Below are positions 21,721 to 34,684 of a DNA stretch of 64,000 nt, piece by piece. Both the position numbers and the translations under genes were made by a program. The stretch spans positions 29,159,117-29,223,116 of the forward strand of contig NC_092352.1 of NCBI RefSeq assembly GCF_963676685.1, written 5' to 3'. The stretch's first letter is position 1; each line of letters begins with the position of its first letter. Source of the stretch: Mytilus edulis. Its lineage: Eukaryota > Mollusca > Bivalvia > Mytilida > Mytilidae. The notes below the pieces were generated by a model, which ran no database searches, was not told where the DNA came from, and saw only the letters and a program-made list of their open reading frames with translations.

Positions 21721-24040
21721 GTCTGAAATATTTCAGAAGATGAATTGGAATGGGGGTGGGGTACCCTTTAGTGGGTTGACTCCCAGTTTTATGCAATACA
21801 CTCAGAATGGCAAATACTATCCATGCTGTTCTGTGTTCACTCTTGTTTCAAACTAGGATCACAAAAGTCCTTGTTATATTCTTTACATATATTACGAAGT
21901 TAGATCTCCACAAAAGTACAGGTGAATCAGGAGTCTTAACATATCTATGTTTTAGTAACTAGAATACAAGTTTTTATTGTTGCAATACTCACCCAGTTGC
22001 ATTACATTTAAATTTAATCAGAGAATTACTTTTTATAAGAACATTTGAAACATCAAATAAAAATAGGGGGCCACAGCCTTCTGTTCTTTAAAAATAAATA
22101 CAAAACACAAAGTGTCCTATCAAATCAATGTAATTATCTGCCCTTGATTTTAAAAGGATATATTTTTTTTAATTTAAATACACTTTATCAAACTTAATTT
22201 TTTGATAGCTTGATCCAACTTCCAAGCTTAAGATGTTCAAGTCATATAATATTGCATTATACTTTGTAAAATATTTTAAACCAAAAAGGATCTTTTGCAA
22301 CATGCCTAAAACCAGAACTAAGACATCATTCCAACTTGACTTAATATATCTTTGGAGTTCAACTTTTTTTTTCATTTTATAATGTATGTTTATTTCAATA
22401 ATTGAACCAGTTTTTGTGAATTTTACATGAAAACAATTCTATTTTAGATTTATCAAGACTTCTTAGTGCTTGCCATACAAGTGTCAAAGAGTGAAGGGCA
22501 AGAATGTCTTTAAAGAACAGAGAAGACTTGTTTTATTGCACTTAGTTTTGAGCTTATGTTTGATATTTTACCACTACGATAGAGTTATGTAAATTTATGT
22601 AATGTATTGTTCTAATATACCGATCTGTTTTGTAATTGCTCCTTTTTAGATATGTTGTAATTGGTTTTTTTTATGCCTTTTCCTATGTGAGTACTATTGA
22701 CAACTATTGGAGGTTTTTAGTAAGGTTACTTTGTTTTGTTTTTTTATTTCTTAGGATTAAGATGTCATTCTTGAATACCTTGTAAGTATGACCTGTGTTT
22801 TTATTATTTCTTGATATGTGTAGTATTAATCCACCCCAATTATATTTAGTTATGAAAAAAATATATGCCATAAGGACTGTCCACTATGAATGCCTCTCTG
22901 AAAAGATTAGAGAGTCTTGGCATAAATAAATATAAATTTCTAAAATATAAACAAATTATTAAGACTCCATACAAAAAAAAACTTTGTGTCACAACAGTGA
23001 TTTTTTTTTGTATAATAAAGGTTAGTTCTAAATCCTATTATTTTTATTGGGATTGTCTTCATTGCATAGAGGATGTGTTTATCATATAATTTAATATACC
23101 TCAAAACGTGATTTTTAAATGTCATAAATACATGTACAGAAAAACATACATAATGATTATGATATGCTAATACTTCATTGTTGCAAATAATTGTACTTTA
23201 AATTAAGATGAATATATAAACTGGAATTGACTAATCATATTTATGTTTGTTGATTGTTGACAATATGTGTTGAAAAACAAAAAAAAGCCATAGGACTTAG
23301 AGTAACAAGCCTCAGTCAAAAAGTCACAATTAATTAATTCATAATTATTTAAATGTATAAAAGAAAATGTATTAAACAGTGTCTTTTTGTAAGATAAATT
23401 GGTTTGTTCATTATTAATTTTTGAAACTTGTAAATTTGTTGATAAATTTACTTGGTCTATAAAAGATTAATATAATATAAAGATATCTATTGAATTTGTC
23501 TTCCTAATTAAAAAAAATCTCTCAAAAACACTTTGTGCCCTCTTGCTCCATATTTTTTAATAGGTTACTTTTTTGTCTATTTTGTTTTGTACCATGATAT
23601 TATGCATGATAAATATAAATTGTGCTTTATGCATGTCACTAATGTATAGATAATTTTCTTGTCAGGTATTTATGATAATGTTTTTATTTACATTTACATA
23701 TATTTATATATATACAAATTTAGAAAATTTAAAGTTTTATAATAAAGAATAAAATTAATAAAACATGTTTTGATTGATTTGATTGTATCCAATATGTTTA
23801 TTAAAAGGAAGGCTGTTCCAGTAATAGATATACTTGCATCATATAGAAAATAAAACAGCAGAAGATAGAAAACAGAGAGAAAATTGCTTCAACTATCATA
23901 TTTAAAGTTCATTTCCTCTTTACAGAAGGAATTGAGTGCAACACAAAGCCTGAATTGAATTTAGTATTGTAGCTAAGCATGACTTTTTGTGTGAAATTAT
24001 TTTTTATTAAATGATGACTTTACTATTTTCACCTATTTTT
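21721..24040. other. AT-rich non-coding stretch
   Basis: No supported gene; several A or T runs and a cluster of AATAAA hexamers near 23740-23765. Confidence 0.35.
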
Positions 24041-24347
24041 TATGCCCCACCTACGATAGTAGAGGGGCATTATGTTTTCTGGTCTGTGCGTCCGTTCGTC
24101 CGTCCGTCCGTTCGTCTGTCTGTCCGTTCGTCCGTCTGTCCCGCTCCAGGTTAAAGTTTTTGGTCAAGGTAGTTTTTGATGAAGTTGAAGTCCAATCGAC
24201 TTCAAACTTAGTACACATGTTCCCTATGATATGATCTTTCTAATTTTAATGCCAAATTAGAGTTTTTACCCCAATTTCACGGTCCACTGAACATGGAAAA
24301 TGATAGTGCGAGTGGGGCATTCGTGTACTGAGGACACATTCTTGTTT
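24041..24347 (+). repeat. Dispersed repeat family M2, plus copy
   Basis: A cleaner copy of the family at 9805-10110: TATGCCCCACCTACGATAG start, a run of TCCGTCCGTTCGTC units, the core, then GCGAGTGGGGCATTCGTGTA. Confidence 0.85.
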
Positions 24348-25214
24348 ATAAGTAAAACTAGAACAGGATACAATCTGTGAATTACATGGTTTTCTTAAAA
24401 AGAGTCTTCATGTATACATGTATGAATTGTCTGTGATTCTAAGATATTATCAGTGTGTCTTTTTCAAAGATCTTCATTTCAGTCAGACCGGATTCTTTTG
24501 ACTTTGACCTTAAAGTTCTGTGATTAGATCCATTCTTATGTCGGTTGAAATCTCATTAGAGATAATGTTGTCTCTGTTTGTATATCTTGCCGACTTGCTT
24601 ATTTATTATCATTATTTATTATTTCTAAAATATTGGACGCAGCAGGTCAACTATATGTTATGTATGTAAAGGGGAACATGTCAGTTTGGCAGGTTTCATC
24701 TGACCTTGATCTAATTTTTATGATTCTTTGGTCAATGTTAAGTTTGTTGTGTTTTGGTCTTTTTTCAAGTACTATATTAAGCAATAGGTCAAATATATTT
24801 GGTATATTGAATTATTGTTAGATGTGCATGTGTGTCTAACAGGATTTATGTAAAATATGAATTGTCAGTGATACTTGTAGTGAAACCTTAATCTAAAAGA
24901 CCATAAAATCAATGGTCAGTAAAGCATATGAGACATTTCAGCGTGTGCACTCTTGTTTGTTTTTAGAAATCAAAAATGATTTTTTTTGCCTATAAAATGT
25001 ACTTTTACTGTATCTTTAAAGTAGTCAGCACCGTTAGCCACTAATCCGATAACCCAGACTAGTAAATATTGATTCAAACTAGAGAAAATTTCAAAATTTT
25101 ATAGAGTCATATAGGGACAAGTTTTGATTTTTAGTTTACGGACTAGTAAATGAAAATGTTTTTGGCGCAGACTGTCTTTACAAGCAGATAAATAAAGACA
25201 TTAGTCTAATTCAT
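24348..25214. other. Non-coding, nothing recognised
   Basis: No gene or repeat supported. Confidence 0.3.
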
Positions 25215-25370
25215 TTAAATATAGATAATGACAGATGTAAGACTTGTAAATGAAAAAGAGACAATTGGTAAAATATAAATAATAAAAGATATAAGGCATG
25301 TACACGAAACAAGGAGTTAAATATGGATGATAAAAAATGCAAGGCAAATGTACACAAGACAACTGCACTG
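25215..25370 (+). repeat. Degenerate tandem repeat, three units of about 50 bp
   Basis: AAATATAGATAATGACAGAT, AAATATAAATAATAAAAGAT and AAATATGGATGATAAAAAAT open three similar units, each with GTACAC/GTAAAT and ACAA blocks later. Confidence 0.5.
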
Positions 25371-25409
25371 CAAATTCAAATAATTTACAAATGGCAAACC
25401 CTGATATGC

Positions 25410-27750
25410 ATTGTCTGTGGTTCTTATATACAGTCTGTAAGTATTGTCTGTTGTTCCTAGATACTGTCTGTAAGTATTGTCTGTTGTTCCTAGATACTGT
25501 CTGTAAGTGTTATCTGTTGTTCCTAGATACAGTCTTAAGTATTGTCTGTTGTTCCTAGATACAGTCTGTAAATATTGTCTGTATTAAAGTATTGTCTGTT
25601 GTTCCTAGATACAGTCTGTAAGTTTTGTCTGTTGTTTCTATATACTGTCTGTAAGTATTGTCTGTTGTTCCTAGATACAGTCTGTAAGTATTGTCTGTTG
25701 TTCCTAGATACTGTCTGTAAGTATTGTCTGTTGTTCTTAGATACAGTCTGTAAATATTGTCTGTTGTTCCTAGATACAGTCTGTAAGAATTGTCTGTGGT
25801 TCTTAGATACTGTGTATTTATTGTCTGTGGTTCTAAGATACAGTCTGCAAGTTTAAACTGTTGTTCCTAGATACATTCTGTAAGTATTGACCGTGGTTCT
25901 GAGATACCGCATAAAAGTATTGTCTGTGGTTCTTAAATACAGTCTGTACGTATTGTCTGGTTCCTAGATACAGTCTGAAAATATTGTCTGGTTCCGATGT
26001 ACAGTCTGTAGTTCTTAGAAACAGTCTGTAAGTTTTGTCTGTGGTTCTTAGATACAGTTTGTAGGTTTTGTCTGTGGTTCTTAGATACAGTCTATAAATA
26101 TTGTCTGTTGTTCCTAGATACAGTCTGTAAGTTTTGTCTGTGGTTCTTAGATACCGTCTATAAATATTGTCTGTTGTTCCTAGATAGTCTGTAAGTTTTG
26201 TATGTGGTTCTTAGATACAGTCAATAAGTAGTGTCTGTTGTTCCTAGATACAGTCTTTAAGTATTGTCTGTGGTTCTTAGATACAATCTGTACGTTTTGT
26301 CTGCGGTTCTTAGATACAGTCTTTAAGAATTGTCTGTGGTTCTTAGATACAGTTAAAGTATTGTCTGTGGTTCGTAGACACAGTCAAAGTATTGTCTGTG
26401 GTTCTTAGATACAGTCTTTAAGCATTGTCTGTGGTTCTTATATACAGTCTGTAAGTTTTGTCTGTGCTTCTTATTTACAGTCTGTAAGTATTGTCTGTGG
26501 TTCTTATATACAGTCTGTAAGTTTTGTCAGTGGTTCTTATATACAGTCTGTAAGTTTTGTCAGTGGTTCTAAGATACAGTCTGTAAGTTTTGTCTGTGGT
26601 TCTTAGATACAGTCTTTAAGTATTGTCTGGTTCTTAGATACAGTCTGTAAGTTTTGTCTGTGGTTCTTATATACAGTCTGTAAGTATTGTCTGTGGTTCT
26701 TATATACAGTCAAAGTATTGTCTGTGGTTCGTAGATACAGTCAAAGTATTGTCTGTGGTTCTTAGATACAGTCTGTAAGTATTGTCTGTTGTTCCTAGAT
26801 ACAGTCTTTAAGTAGTGTCTGTTGTTCCTAGATACAGTCTATAAATATTGTCTGTTGTTCCTAGATACAGTCTGTAAGTTTTGTCTGTGGTTCTTAGATA
26901 CAGTCTTTAAGAATTGTCTGTGGTTCTTAGATACAGTTAAAGTATTGTCTGTGGTTCGTAGATACAGTCAAAGTATTGTCTGTGGTTCTTAGATACCGTC
27001 TTTAAGCATTGTCTGTGGTTCTTATATACAGTTTGTAAGTTTTGTCTGTGCTTCTTAGATACAGTCTTTAAGTATTCTCTGGTTCTTAGATACAGTCTGT
27101 AAGTTTTGTCTGTGGTTCTTATATATAGTCTGTAAGTATTGTCTGTGGTTCTTATACACAGTCTGTAAGTTTTTTCTGTGGTTCTTATATACAGTCTGTA
27201 AGTATTGTCTGTGGTTCTTAGATACAAGCAAAGTATTGTCTGTGGTTCGTAGATACAGTCAAAGTATTGTCTGTGGTTCTTAGATACAGTCTGTAAGTAT
27301 TGTCTGTGGTTCTTAGATCCTGTGAAAGTCTGTAAGTTTTTTTCTTTTGTTCCTAGACAAAATCTTAGAGTATTGTTCGTGGTTCTTAGATACAACATTA
27401 TAGTAGTGTCTGTGGTTCTTAGATGCCGTCTGTACGTATTGTATGTGGTTCTTAGATACAGTCTGAAAATACAGTCTGTGGTTCTTATATACTGTCTAAG
27501 TATTGTCTGTGGTTCTTATGTAGTTTGAAAGTTTTGTCTGTGGTTCTAAGATACAGTGTAAGTATTGTTTGTGGTTCTTAGATCAGTCTGTAAGTATTGT
27601 CTGTGTTTATTACGTACAGTCTGTAAGTTTTGTCGGTGGTTCTTAGATACAGTCTAAGTAGTGTATAGTCTGTGGTACTTACGTACAGTCTGTAAGTTTT
27701 GCTATGGTACTTGCGTGATTATTGTCTGTGGTTTTTGCATACAGTCAGTA
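25410..27750. repeat. Large 33-bp minisatellite
   Basis: About 70 copies of a 33-base unit, TATTGTCTGTGGTTCTTAGA followed by TACAGTCTGTAAG, run for 2.3 kb. Variants include TGTTGTTCC for TGTGGTTCTT and ATATAC for AGATAC, and some units are shortened. Because 33 is a multiple of three, stretches read as an 11-residue repeat on both strands (CLLFLDTVCKY on plus, LYLRTTDNTYR on minus). These frames are interrupted and have no start or splice context, so they are by-products of the period. Confidence 0.9.
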
Positions 27751-27984
27751 ATGTCATTGTTTTGGATTCATTTCGTATATAACAAATCATTGAAACAGGC
27801 GGACACCATCGTTCATAAAATATATTTGTAACATGATGGTATGGATACATTTCTTACACATATAAAGGTATTCAGACGGACATTTAAGTGGCTGCACGTC
27901 GGATGTACTTATTTACTGGCTGCAATATTAATACTAAGCTGCAGACCAAATCAAAAAATGATTTCGTCAGGTAGAAGCCGAAAA

Positions 27985-28265
27985 TTGATTTTATTTCTAG
28001 TCAATTTGACAGACGGAGTCCTACGGTTATATGACCTTACTATTGTATTCGCTGTTAATTTGAACATGAATGCAAAACTTGCCACTGGACGTAAATAGTT
28101 TGTTGGACGGACAGAGTCTAGCGGTTACCCTTACTATAGAAGTGATCGCTAATATGATCTCGTTCTGAACATGAATGAAATATTTGTTACTGGACGCAAA
28201 GCAAACAGCAATCAATCAATCTAGCGGTTACTAGACTGTGGTAACGTAGGTAAAACGACGCACTG
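27985..28265 (+). repeat. Left copy of a repeat flanking the 52-bp array
   Basis: Landmarks AGACGGA, TGACCTTACTATTGTA, TGAACATGAATG, CACTGGAC, CAATCAATCTAGCGGTTACT and GGTAACGTAGGT recur in order at 29985-30420. Inside this copy the GAACATGAATG segment occurs twice about 105 bases apart. Related short pieces with TTGCCACTGGACGTTAA are at 56361-56425 and 60775-60850. Confidence 0.6.
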
Positions 28266-28324
28266 AAAGACAACTTTATTTGAAATGCATAATTTCATTA
28301 CTTTTATTTTTCGATAAGTATAAT

Positions 28325-29945
28325 TCTCTGTATAACGTTCATGAATACACCAATGAGACATAGTTATTCGATATATAAAAACCCTATACAACGTTCATAC
28401 ACCAATGAGACGGCGCTATGGGTATATAAGGTTCATACACCTATTAGACCGATCAATTCGATATATAGAGTTCATATTCCAATGAGACAGTTATTCGGTT
28501 AGTATAGACCCTATATAACGATCATACACCTATTAAACCGAGCTATTCGATATTATAGACCTTATAACGTTCATATATATACCTATGAAACAGAGTTATA
28601 AGATGTGTATAGACCCTACAATGTATTTAACGTTCATACACATATGAGACAGAGTTATTCGAGAGGTATATAATTACATATACTCTATACCACGTTCATA
28701 AACCAACGAATCAGAGTTATTTGATAAGTATAGGCTCTATATAATGTCCATACACCAACGAGACAAAGTTATTCGATGGGTATAGACCCTATACAACATT
28801 CATACACCAATGAGACAAAGTTATTCGATGGGTATAAACCCTATACAATGTGTATACACCAATGAGACAAAGTTATTCGATGGGTATAGACCCTATACAA
28901 CATTCATACACCAATGAGACAAAGTTATTCGATGGGTATAAACCCTATACAATGTGTATACACCAATGAGACAAAGTTATTCGATGGGTATAAACCCTAT
29001 ACAACATGTATACACCAATGAGACAAAGTTATTCGATGGGTATAAACCCTATACAATGTGTATACACCAATGAGACAAAGTTATTCGATGGGTATAGATC
29101 CTATGTAACGTGCATACACCTGTGAGACAAAGGTATTTGAGAAGTATTAACCATGTTTAGTGTTCATACACCAATGAGACTGAGTTATTCGATAAGTATA
29201 GGCTCTATACAACGTTCATACACTAATGAGATAGCTTTATTCGATGGTTATAAGCTCTATATAACGTTCATATACCAATGAGACAGGGTTGTTATTCGAT
29301 GGCTATATAACCGTCGTTCATACACCAATGAGACACTTTTTGAGAAGTATGGACCCTGTATAGTGTTCATACATCAATGAGACTGAGATATTCATTAAGA
29401 AAAGGCTCTATACAACATGCATACATCAACGAGACAAAGTTATCCGATGGGTATATGAGACAGAGTTATTTGAGAAGTATTAACCCTGTATAGTGTTCAT
29501 ACACCAATGAAACTCAAGTTATTCAATAAGTATAGGCTCTATACAACATTTATACACTAATGAGATAACGTTATTCGATGGTTATAAGCTCTATAACGTC
29601 CATATACCATTTAGACAGGGTTATTCGACGAATATAGCCCCTATATTACGTTCATACATCAATCAAGCAGAGTTTTTCGAGGCCGGGTTTTAGACCCTAT
29701 ACAACATTCGCTCACCAACGAGACAAAGTTATCCGATGGGTATACGAGACAGAGTTATTTGAGAAGTATAAACCCTGAGACAGAGATATTTGATGGATAT
29801 AGCTTTTATACAATGAATCATCTGATTTATTCGATAAAAATAGGCTCTAAAAAAGACTCCAATGTGACAAAGTTATTCGATAGGTATAGACCCTATATAA
29901 CCTTCATATACGTCTATGAGACAGAGTTATTACGAAGTTTTAACA
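28325..29945 (+). repeat. 52-bp minisatellite
   Basis: About 30 units of TTCATACACCAATGAGACAA, AGTTATTCGATGGGTATA and AACCCTATACAACG. Between 28795 and 29100 the units are nearly identical with an exact 52-base spacing and alternate between two variants (ACATTCATACACC and ATGTGTATACACC), which is partial higher-order structure. Outer units are more diverged. There are no spacers and no coding role. Confidence 0.9.
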
Positions 29946-29984
29946 AAGGACAAGATCATTCCGTCTGATAGAATGTAAAAAAAT

Positions 29985-30420
29985 ATGTTTTCTGTCCATA
30001 GACGGAATATAGCAGTTACACGACCTACCTATTGTACGCATAGTTTTCTTGTCTCAAACATGCATGAAATATTTGACACTGGACTAAAGCAAACAACAAA
30101 CTATGTCTCACATGCATGAAATATCTGCCACTGGTCTAAGGCAAACAACAAACTCTGTCTCACATGCATGAAATAGTTGCCACTGGACTAAAGTAAACAA
30201 CAAACTATGTCTCACGTGCAGAAATATTTGCCACTGGTCTAAGGCAAACAACAAACTCTGTCTCACATGCATGAAATAGTTGCCACTGGACTAAAGTAAA
30301 CAAAAAACTATGTCTCACGTGCAGAAATTTTTGCCACTGGACTAAAGCAATCAACGATCACTCAATCTAGCGTATACTAGAATGATGGTAATGCTGGTAA
30401 ATAGATACACAGTAAACTGG
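29985..30420 (+). repeat. Right flanking repeat with its own unrelated 52-bp array
   Basis: The block matches 27985-28265 at its start and end but has expanded about six-fold in the middle. The unit CTCACATGCATGAAATA, GTTGCCACTGGACTAAAG, CAAACAACAAACTATGT repeats at exact 52-base steps from 30061 (30113, 30165). The unit is not related in sequence to the array at 28325-29945. Confidence 0.75.
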
Positions 30421-30654
30421 TTATGTCATATATTTTGCATAAAACTTAGCTTCGTTGAACCATGGAACATTTATTCCTTATCGAACACTGAACAGTTGGG
30501 GAAACTATACACATCATTTAATCTTGATACAGTTTTTAATTTGAATTGGGATTAAATATTTGACAGCATAGGTTTCTGACCGCAAATGAGTGTGGTCCAA
30601 GAATTTTGAAATTGGAAACATTGTGTTTTTGTTAAGATTCTATATTTTTATTTT

Positions 30655-31185
30655 GACCCATCTGATGAGTTAAGCCATTCTCCAACTGATTTTTATATAG
30701 TTTGTTAGGGGAAATGTTGGAGCATTCAAACTAGTTTAAACCCACCACATTTTGTATGTGCCTGTTCCAAGTAAGGAAGGAGTTAAATTGAATGGTTGTT
30801 GCTTGTTATATTTTATAGTTCATTGTTTTGTGCTGTTGTACCAATGTCCCATGGTAGGAGAGGTTTTGCGCCATCCAACTATTTCATCTCCGCCACATTT
30901 CGTATGTGGCTGTCCCAGTCAGGAGCCTTTAATTCAATGGCTGCCGTTTGTTGCTGTTTTAACATATTTGTTTTTCGTTCATTATTTTTAACATATATTG
31001 GCTGTAAGTTTTCTCCTTTGAATTGTTTTACATTTGTAATTTGATGTCCTTTTATAGCTGATTATTCAGTTTTTATGGGTTTTTAACCTTGTAAAAAATC
31101 TGCAAGTTGACCTATAGTTGTTAATGACTGCAACATTTTTGCCTCTTGAACAGAGTTGTCTTGCTGGCAATCATACCACATCTTC
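30655..31185 (+). repeat. Dispersed repeat family M1, plus, first half duplicated
   Basis: Two successive starts (CATCTGATGAGTTAAGCCAT at 30659 and a second block at about 30825) lead into one complete M1 3' end (GGCAATCATACCACATCTTC at about 31168). Confidence 0.7.
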
Positions 31186-31379
31186 TTATCTCATTTACCT
31201 ATAAATATATGGTTAGATTCAGCAGAAACATACAGGTCCATGGATTCACAATATAACAAAACACCTTGTGTTCATCATACAAAATTTAATTTTAAGACCT
31301 GTTGGACCTCAAAACGGACCAATATGTATGGCAAACTGTTTTACTATTTATTAAAATTTCAAGAAATCTCATGTAATAT

Positions 31380-31770
31380 ATAAGATATGTTGTATATTTA
31401 AGGAGATATCTTATAAAACATCTCATATATGATATAAAAAAAAATATAGTTTACAAGATATCTAATAATACTTTAAAAGATATCTTTCAAAGTATATGAG
31501 ATATCTTTCAAAGTATATGAGATATCTTATAAAGAAAATTATGAGATATCGTATAAAGAAAATTATATGAGATTTCTTATAAAGAAAATTATATGAGATA
31601 TCTTATAAACTATATAAGATATCTCATAAACTATATAAGATATCTCAAACTATTTAAGGTATCTCATAAACTTTATAATATATCTTATAAACTAAAGAAG
31701 ATATCTTATAAACTATATAATATACATTATAAACTATATAAGATATCTAATAAAGTTTATGAGATTTAAT
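31380..31770. repeat. Palindromic AGATATCT array, about 21-bp units
   Basis: Units such as TAAACTATATAAGATATCTC are repeated with substitutions. Each unit carries the palindrome AGATATCT, so both strands look alike and the DNA can form multiple small hairpins. Confidence 0.8.
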
Positions 31771-31799
31771 GAAGTTATAATAAATAGCAAAACGGCTTG

Positions 31800-32235
31800 C
31801 CATAATTTTGCTCAGTAAGCCCAAAAATTAAAGTCTTATTTCACAATAAGATTCAACATATCAAATGGACCCAATATTTGAATTTTTTTTTGAAAATTTG
31901 GCCCAAAATCACAAATCTAAACACAAGTTTTAATTCAATATATCTAACAATCCGAAGAATTCAATTTTTGATGAAGTCCATTTATCTTCAATTTTGGACC
32001 CTTCAGATCTCAATATGGACCAGTTAATTTGAAAATTGGGATAAAAAATCAATGTCTAAATTCACTTAAGATTCAGCATCTTAAAAGGGACACCACATAT
32101 TAAATATTTGTTGAAATCAAACAATTTGGATCCTTTGGACTTTGATATGGACCAATTTAAAGTGGGGTCAAAAATCTAAATGTGCAGTTATATCCAGCAT
32201 TTTTCATAATCCCAAGAATCAAAGACTTTGATTTT
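31800..32235 (+). repeat. Diverged tandem repeat of about 140 bp (TTGGACC...ATTCAGCAT type)
   Basis: Three units share AATATGGACCA/ATGGACCAATTT, AAAAATCAA/AAAATCTAAA, AAGATTCAGCAT/AAGATTCAACAT and TTTGGACC. It is a common bivalve-type repeat to my knowledge and has no coding content. Confidence 0.6.
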
Positions 32236-33457
32236 TCTTTTAAACACCATTTAAATAGCCATACCATTTTATGATTGCAAATGTTTGCAGTCATAAACAT
32301 GTTAAAAGAGAAAGTTGTCCTAAAAATTTACCTATATTAATCACTTATTCGATATTTTATCTGTATGAGAAATTAATTTCTTTGCTAGCTGATCATGGCT
32401 TTGTTTCATTGATGTGCAGATAATATATATTACACTATTCATTCTTGAACCATTCACTTAAAAAAGGAGTGGTTTGAAAACCCTAATTTCATATACTGTA
32501 AATTCAGAAATTATTGCGCATATTTATTATTGGGATTTTATCATTTTAAACTAAAATAGATTTTAATTTTTGAAATTAATATTTAGAAAAGTCCTGTTTG
32601 ATCTACTCTGCTGTGGTAGTATTCTTTACTGTTAACAAGCAACTGGAAGTTGTATTTGACTTGTACACAAATTGTTTATGACATCAAGGAAATACAAGAT
32701 TTTTTAATCATCAAAATAGGGAAGATGGTGCCATTATGAACATCATGACCAAAGCAGCTTTTTACTTATTACTTTAATTACTAGAAAACTTGCTGTGGTC
32801 AATTTGTTTTTTTTACTACTGTTCTGCTTTCGCTGTTAAAACCATTTGAGATTGGCAACAAACACAAAAACTTCATAATAGTAAATGATTGCTTTATTGA
32901 AAAGGCAACTAAAAATTTAATTTCTACGTAGCATATATACCATCAGAAATACTCATTAAACATCACTCCCAAATCTTCAATAGAAAACATAATCCTAACA
33001 CATATTATACCCTTAAAGCAACAATAAATATAATTCTCGTTTTTGACTGAAGCATAAAATATGACACTTATAAGTATTGATTGAGTTTTTGCCCATGAAA
33101 TAGTCGGACATCAAAACAACGGAAAAGTGTAAGCGGAACAGAACTGACAAACCTGATTCGTAAAACCAGGTCAATATTAGCTTCAATGCAAAGTACATAA
33201 ACACTATACTAATACTATATCTATCTGGAAATTTTTTGTCCTATGCTAGTACTATCCTGACCATATTTCACAAATACTTAAAACCTCTTTCCCACCCCTA
33301 GTGATAAAAGGGTTGTGTTTTTTCTTCTCTTGTCATATTTATTGACCAATTTATCATTTTGTATACTATATTGTGTTGCTCTTGTTGCATACAATGTGTG
33401 CCTTTAAGTAAACTAGTAATAATAATAAACTGTTATAAACTTAATTAACATGAACTA
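32236..33457. other. Non-coding, nothing recognised
   Basis: No supported gene. A minus-strand AATAAA at about 32890 could be a 3' end signal but no coding exon is tied to it. Confidence 0.3.
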
Positions 33458-33901
33458 AAACAAGAATGTGTCCAAAGTACACGGATGCCCCACTCACACT
33501 ATCATTTTCCATGTTCAATGGACCATGAAATTGGGTAAATAATCTAATTTGGCTTTAAAATTCGAAAGATAATGTCATAAGCAACATGTGTACTAAATTT
33601 CAAGTTGATTGGACTTCAGCTTCATCCAAAACTACCTTGACCAAAAACTTTAACCTGAAACTTGCACTTTCATTTTCTATTTTCAGTGGACCTTGAAATT
33701 TGGGGTCAAAAGTCAAATTTGGTCTTAAAATTAGAAAGATCATATCATAAGCAACCAGTGTATTAAGTTTCAAGTTGATTGGACTTCAGCTTCATCAAAA
33801 ACTACCTTGACCAAAAACTTTAACCTGAAGCGGGACAGACAGACGAACGGACAGACAGACCAGAAAACATAATGCCCCTTTACTATCGTAGGTGGGGCAT
33901 A
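33458..33901 (-). repeat. Dispersed repeat family M2, minus copy with internal duplication
   Basis: This copy is about 440 bases instead of 300 because the core (AACTACCTTGACCAAAAACT to GATTGGACTTCAGCTTCATC) is present twice, with a period near 172 bases. Its ends are the usual ACAAGAATGTGTCC and GGTGGGGCATA. Confidence 0.8.
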
Positions 33902-34295
33902 AAAAATATAGTACTAAAATTTTCCATAATAAAAACATATTCAATATGTCAAGTATTTTTGATTTCATAGTGAAAAAAATAAATATCAAAGTTAAAATAA
34001 TTAACCTTGAAATTAACGTAACATAACATATTACTTCATACAAGAAAACTAGATACCTAGTTTTACATATTTTAAAGAAAACAGATATATAATATAAAAT
34101 TCATCACAATCACTGAAAACAGATATATTTGGATGAGACATTGCTGATACATGTATAAACCTTTGATATAAATTTCATAAATGTGGAAACTAAATGAGGT
34201 TGGAAGTTCAGATTAAATAAATGTTTTGTTTTAAGAATACCTGATTTCTACTTAAAGATACAAAACATGCGACATTGACAATGAAACAAGGGACA

Positions 34296-34301
34296 TTTAT
34301 T
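34296..34301 (-). promoter_or_regulatory. Candidate polyadenylation signal AATAAA
   Basis: Minus-strand AATAAA (GTGAATAAATGTCC context), about 760 bases past the stop of the candidate exon at 35065. Position only. Confidence 0.2.
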
Positions 34302-34684
34302 CACTCACAGTTTCTCACATATCAAAGTTTACAACAACAAAAAAACATCACAACAAAATAGTTAGAATATATACAATAAATAGTTAAATGCCATAAATGA
34401 TGTTTAAAAAAAATAGTCAACAGGTTTCAATTGATTAAAAACTTAAAGTTTACAATAAAATACAATTAAATAAGTAAGAGAAAAATGAGCAAGAGGAACT
34501 TTTAAGAAAAAAAACCCAATAAAAAAGACGTTACACACAAACCTAATTTGAGAAATAGAATTTACAATGAACTAGTTAAATATACAACAGTGCAATGAGC
34601 ACATTATATGCCTCTCATTTATAACATTCCATAATGCCTATATTTCATATCAGAAATTTATAAAAAAAAAAAAAAGCTTAAGGG

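Noticed and set aside
26937-27398. 153-codon minus-strand open frame and two plus-strand frames of 73-93 codons (25337-25856)
   Set aside because: They are readings of the 33-bp minisatellite; repeat-unit length alone keeps them open, and there is no start, splice or domain context.
28325-29945. Regular repeats that at first look like a CRISPR array
   Set aside because: The 52-base units are contiguous with no unique spacers, in a eukaryotic genome and without cas genes: it is a minisatellite.
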